From Chloroflexaceae bacterium UBA1466 (GTDB lineage Bacteria; Chloroflexota; Chloroflexia; Chloroflexales; Chloroflexaceae): a stretch of DNA of 22,058 nt. Made by a program: the position numbers and the translations under genes. Positions 21,918-22,058 of this stretch are shown in pieces. Where the stretch lies: positions 12,951 through 35,008 of the forward strand of contig DCSM01000053.1 in NCBI GenBank assembly GCA_002325605.1, in the 5' to 3' direction. How positions within the stretch are numbered: the stretch's first letter is position 1; each line of letters opens with the position of its first letter. Below the pieces are notes generated by a model. That model searched no databases, was not told where the DNA came from, and worked only from the letters and a program-made list of their open reading frames with translations.

Positions 21918-22058
21918 TCAACGGAAAAAGATGAGAGTAATCACAAGAAAGATTGGAATCAAGACAGGAATGGAATAGCGCACGATATAGGTGAAGAAAT
22001 CTGGGGTTTTATAACCCCATTCATCGGCAATTGCTTTGACCATAAAGTTTGGGCCATT
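21918..22058 (-). CDS. C-terminus of an ArsB/NhaD-like ion transporter (partial)
   Basis: Only the last 46 residues are visible; the rest lies beyond the window end. The fragment begins NGPNFMVKAIADEWG, then PDFFTYIVRYSIPVL, and ends in a hydrophobic helix closing with FFR. The GNxPNFMVKAIAE segment followed by a helix is what I recall from NhaD-type and related sodium:proton antiporters of the ion-transporter superfamily. Ion specificity cannot be judged from this fragment. A sodium role would fit the Mrp operon nearby. Confidence 0.65.
   Translation of the reverse strand, partial: NGPNFMVKAIADEWGYKTPDFFTYIVRYSIPVLIPIFLVITLIFFR

Overview
The window is bacterial chromosome with dense, mostly housekeeping genes. 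The translation factor, phosphoesterase and Mrp proteins, the SH3b-tailed membrane protein, the Gpi18-like glycosyltransferase and the YIP1-like protein together resemble Chloroflexota (class not resolved). This assignment is an inference from protein style and gene neighbourhood; no rRNA or tRNA gene is present to settle it. GC content looks intermediate (about half).

Layout. (1) 1-4135, plus strand: the 3' part of infB, rbfA (whose stop codon lies inside a terminator-like hairpin), a small RsmC-like methyltransferase, and an NrnA-type DHH phosphoesterase. This is the conserved nusA-infB-rbfA-nrnA neighbourhood with a methyltransferase inserted. (2) 4171-5535: a GlcF-type Fe-S subunit closed by a perfect 17-bp GC-rich hairpin. 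(3) 5536-6614: a palindromic repeat, a near-consensus sigma70 promoter and a solitary DNA methyltransferase of the SPPY (probably N4-cytosine) type. (4) 6617-9629: YigZ/IMPACT protein (-), PlsC acyltransferase (+), an SH3b membrane protein (-) and Fmt (-). (5) 9687-12383: a Gpi18-like GT-C glycosyltransferase (-) whose last codons lie in a palindromic element, and a divergent YIP1-like membrane protein (+). (6) 12404-13598: a single-gene unit bounded by two strong hairpins. It encodes an unusual protein with a C2H2 zinc finger, a Schlafen/AlbA_2 domain and a TerB-like tail. (7) 13614-14705: serC (-). (8) 14810-20709: a complete seven-subunit Mrp Na+/H+ antiporter operon (A to G, minus strand) driven by an extended -10 promoter and ended by an intrinsic terminator. 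(9) 20762-21151: a gene-free, repeat-rich spacer with two 54-bp direct repeats, each carrying a minus-strand terminator, around a cluster of palindromes. (10) 21152-22058: a DnaQ-type exonuclease (-), and the C-terminus of an ArsB/NhaD-like ion transporter cut by the window edge.

How it fits together. The Mrp complex and the NhaD-like transporter both point to sodium and pH homeostasis. Mrp sits within about 1.2 kb of the transporter but is separated from it by tandem terminators. The most unusual coding content is the zinc finger-Schlafen-TerB protein, whose E-x4-E and D positions match the known Schlafen RNase triad. The orphan methyltransferase comes second. The most unusual non-coding content is the family of palindromes in intergenic regions and at one gene end, and the duplicated terminator module near 20.8-21.1 kb.
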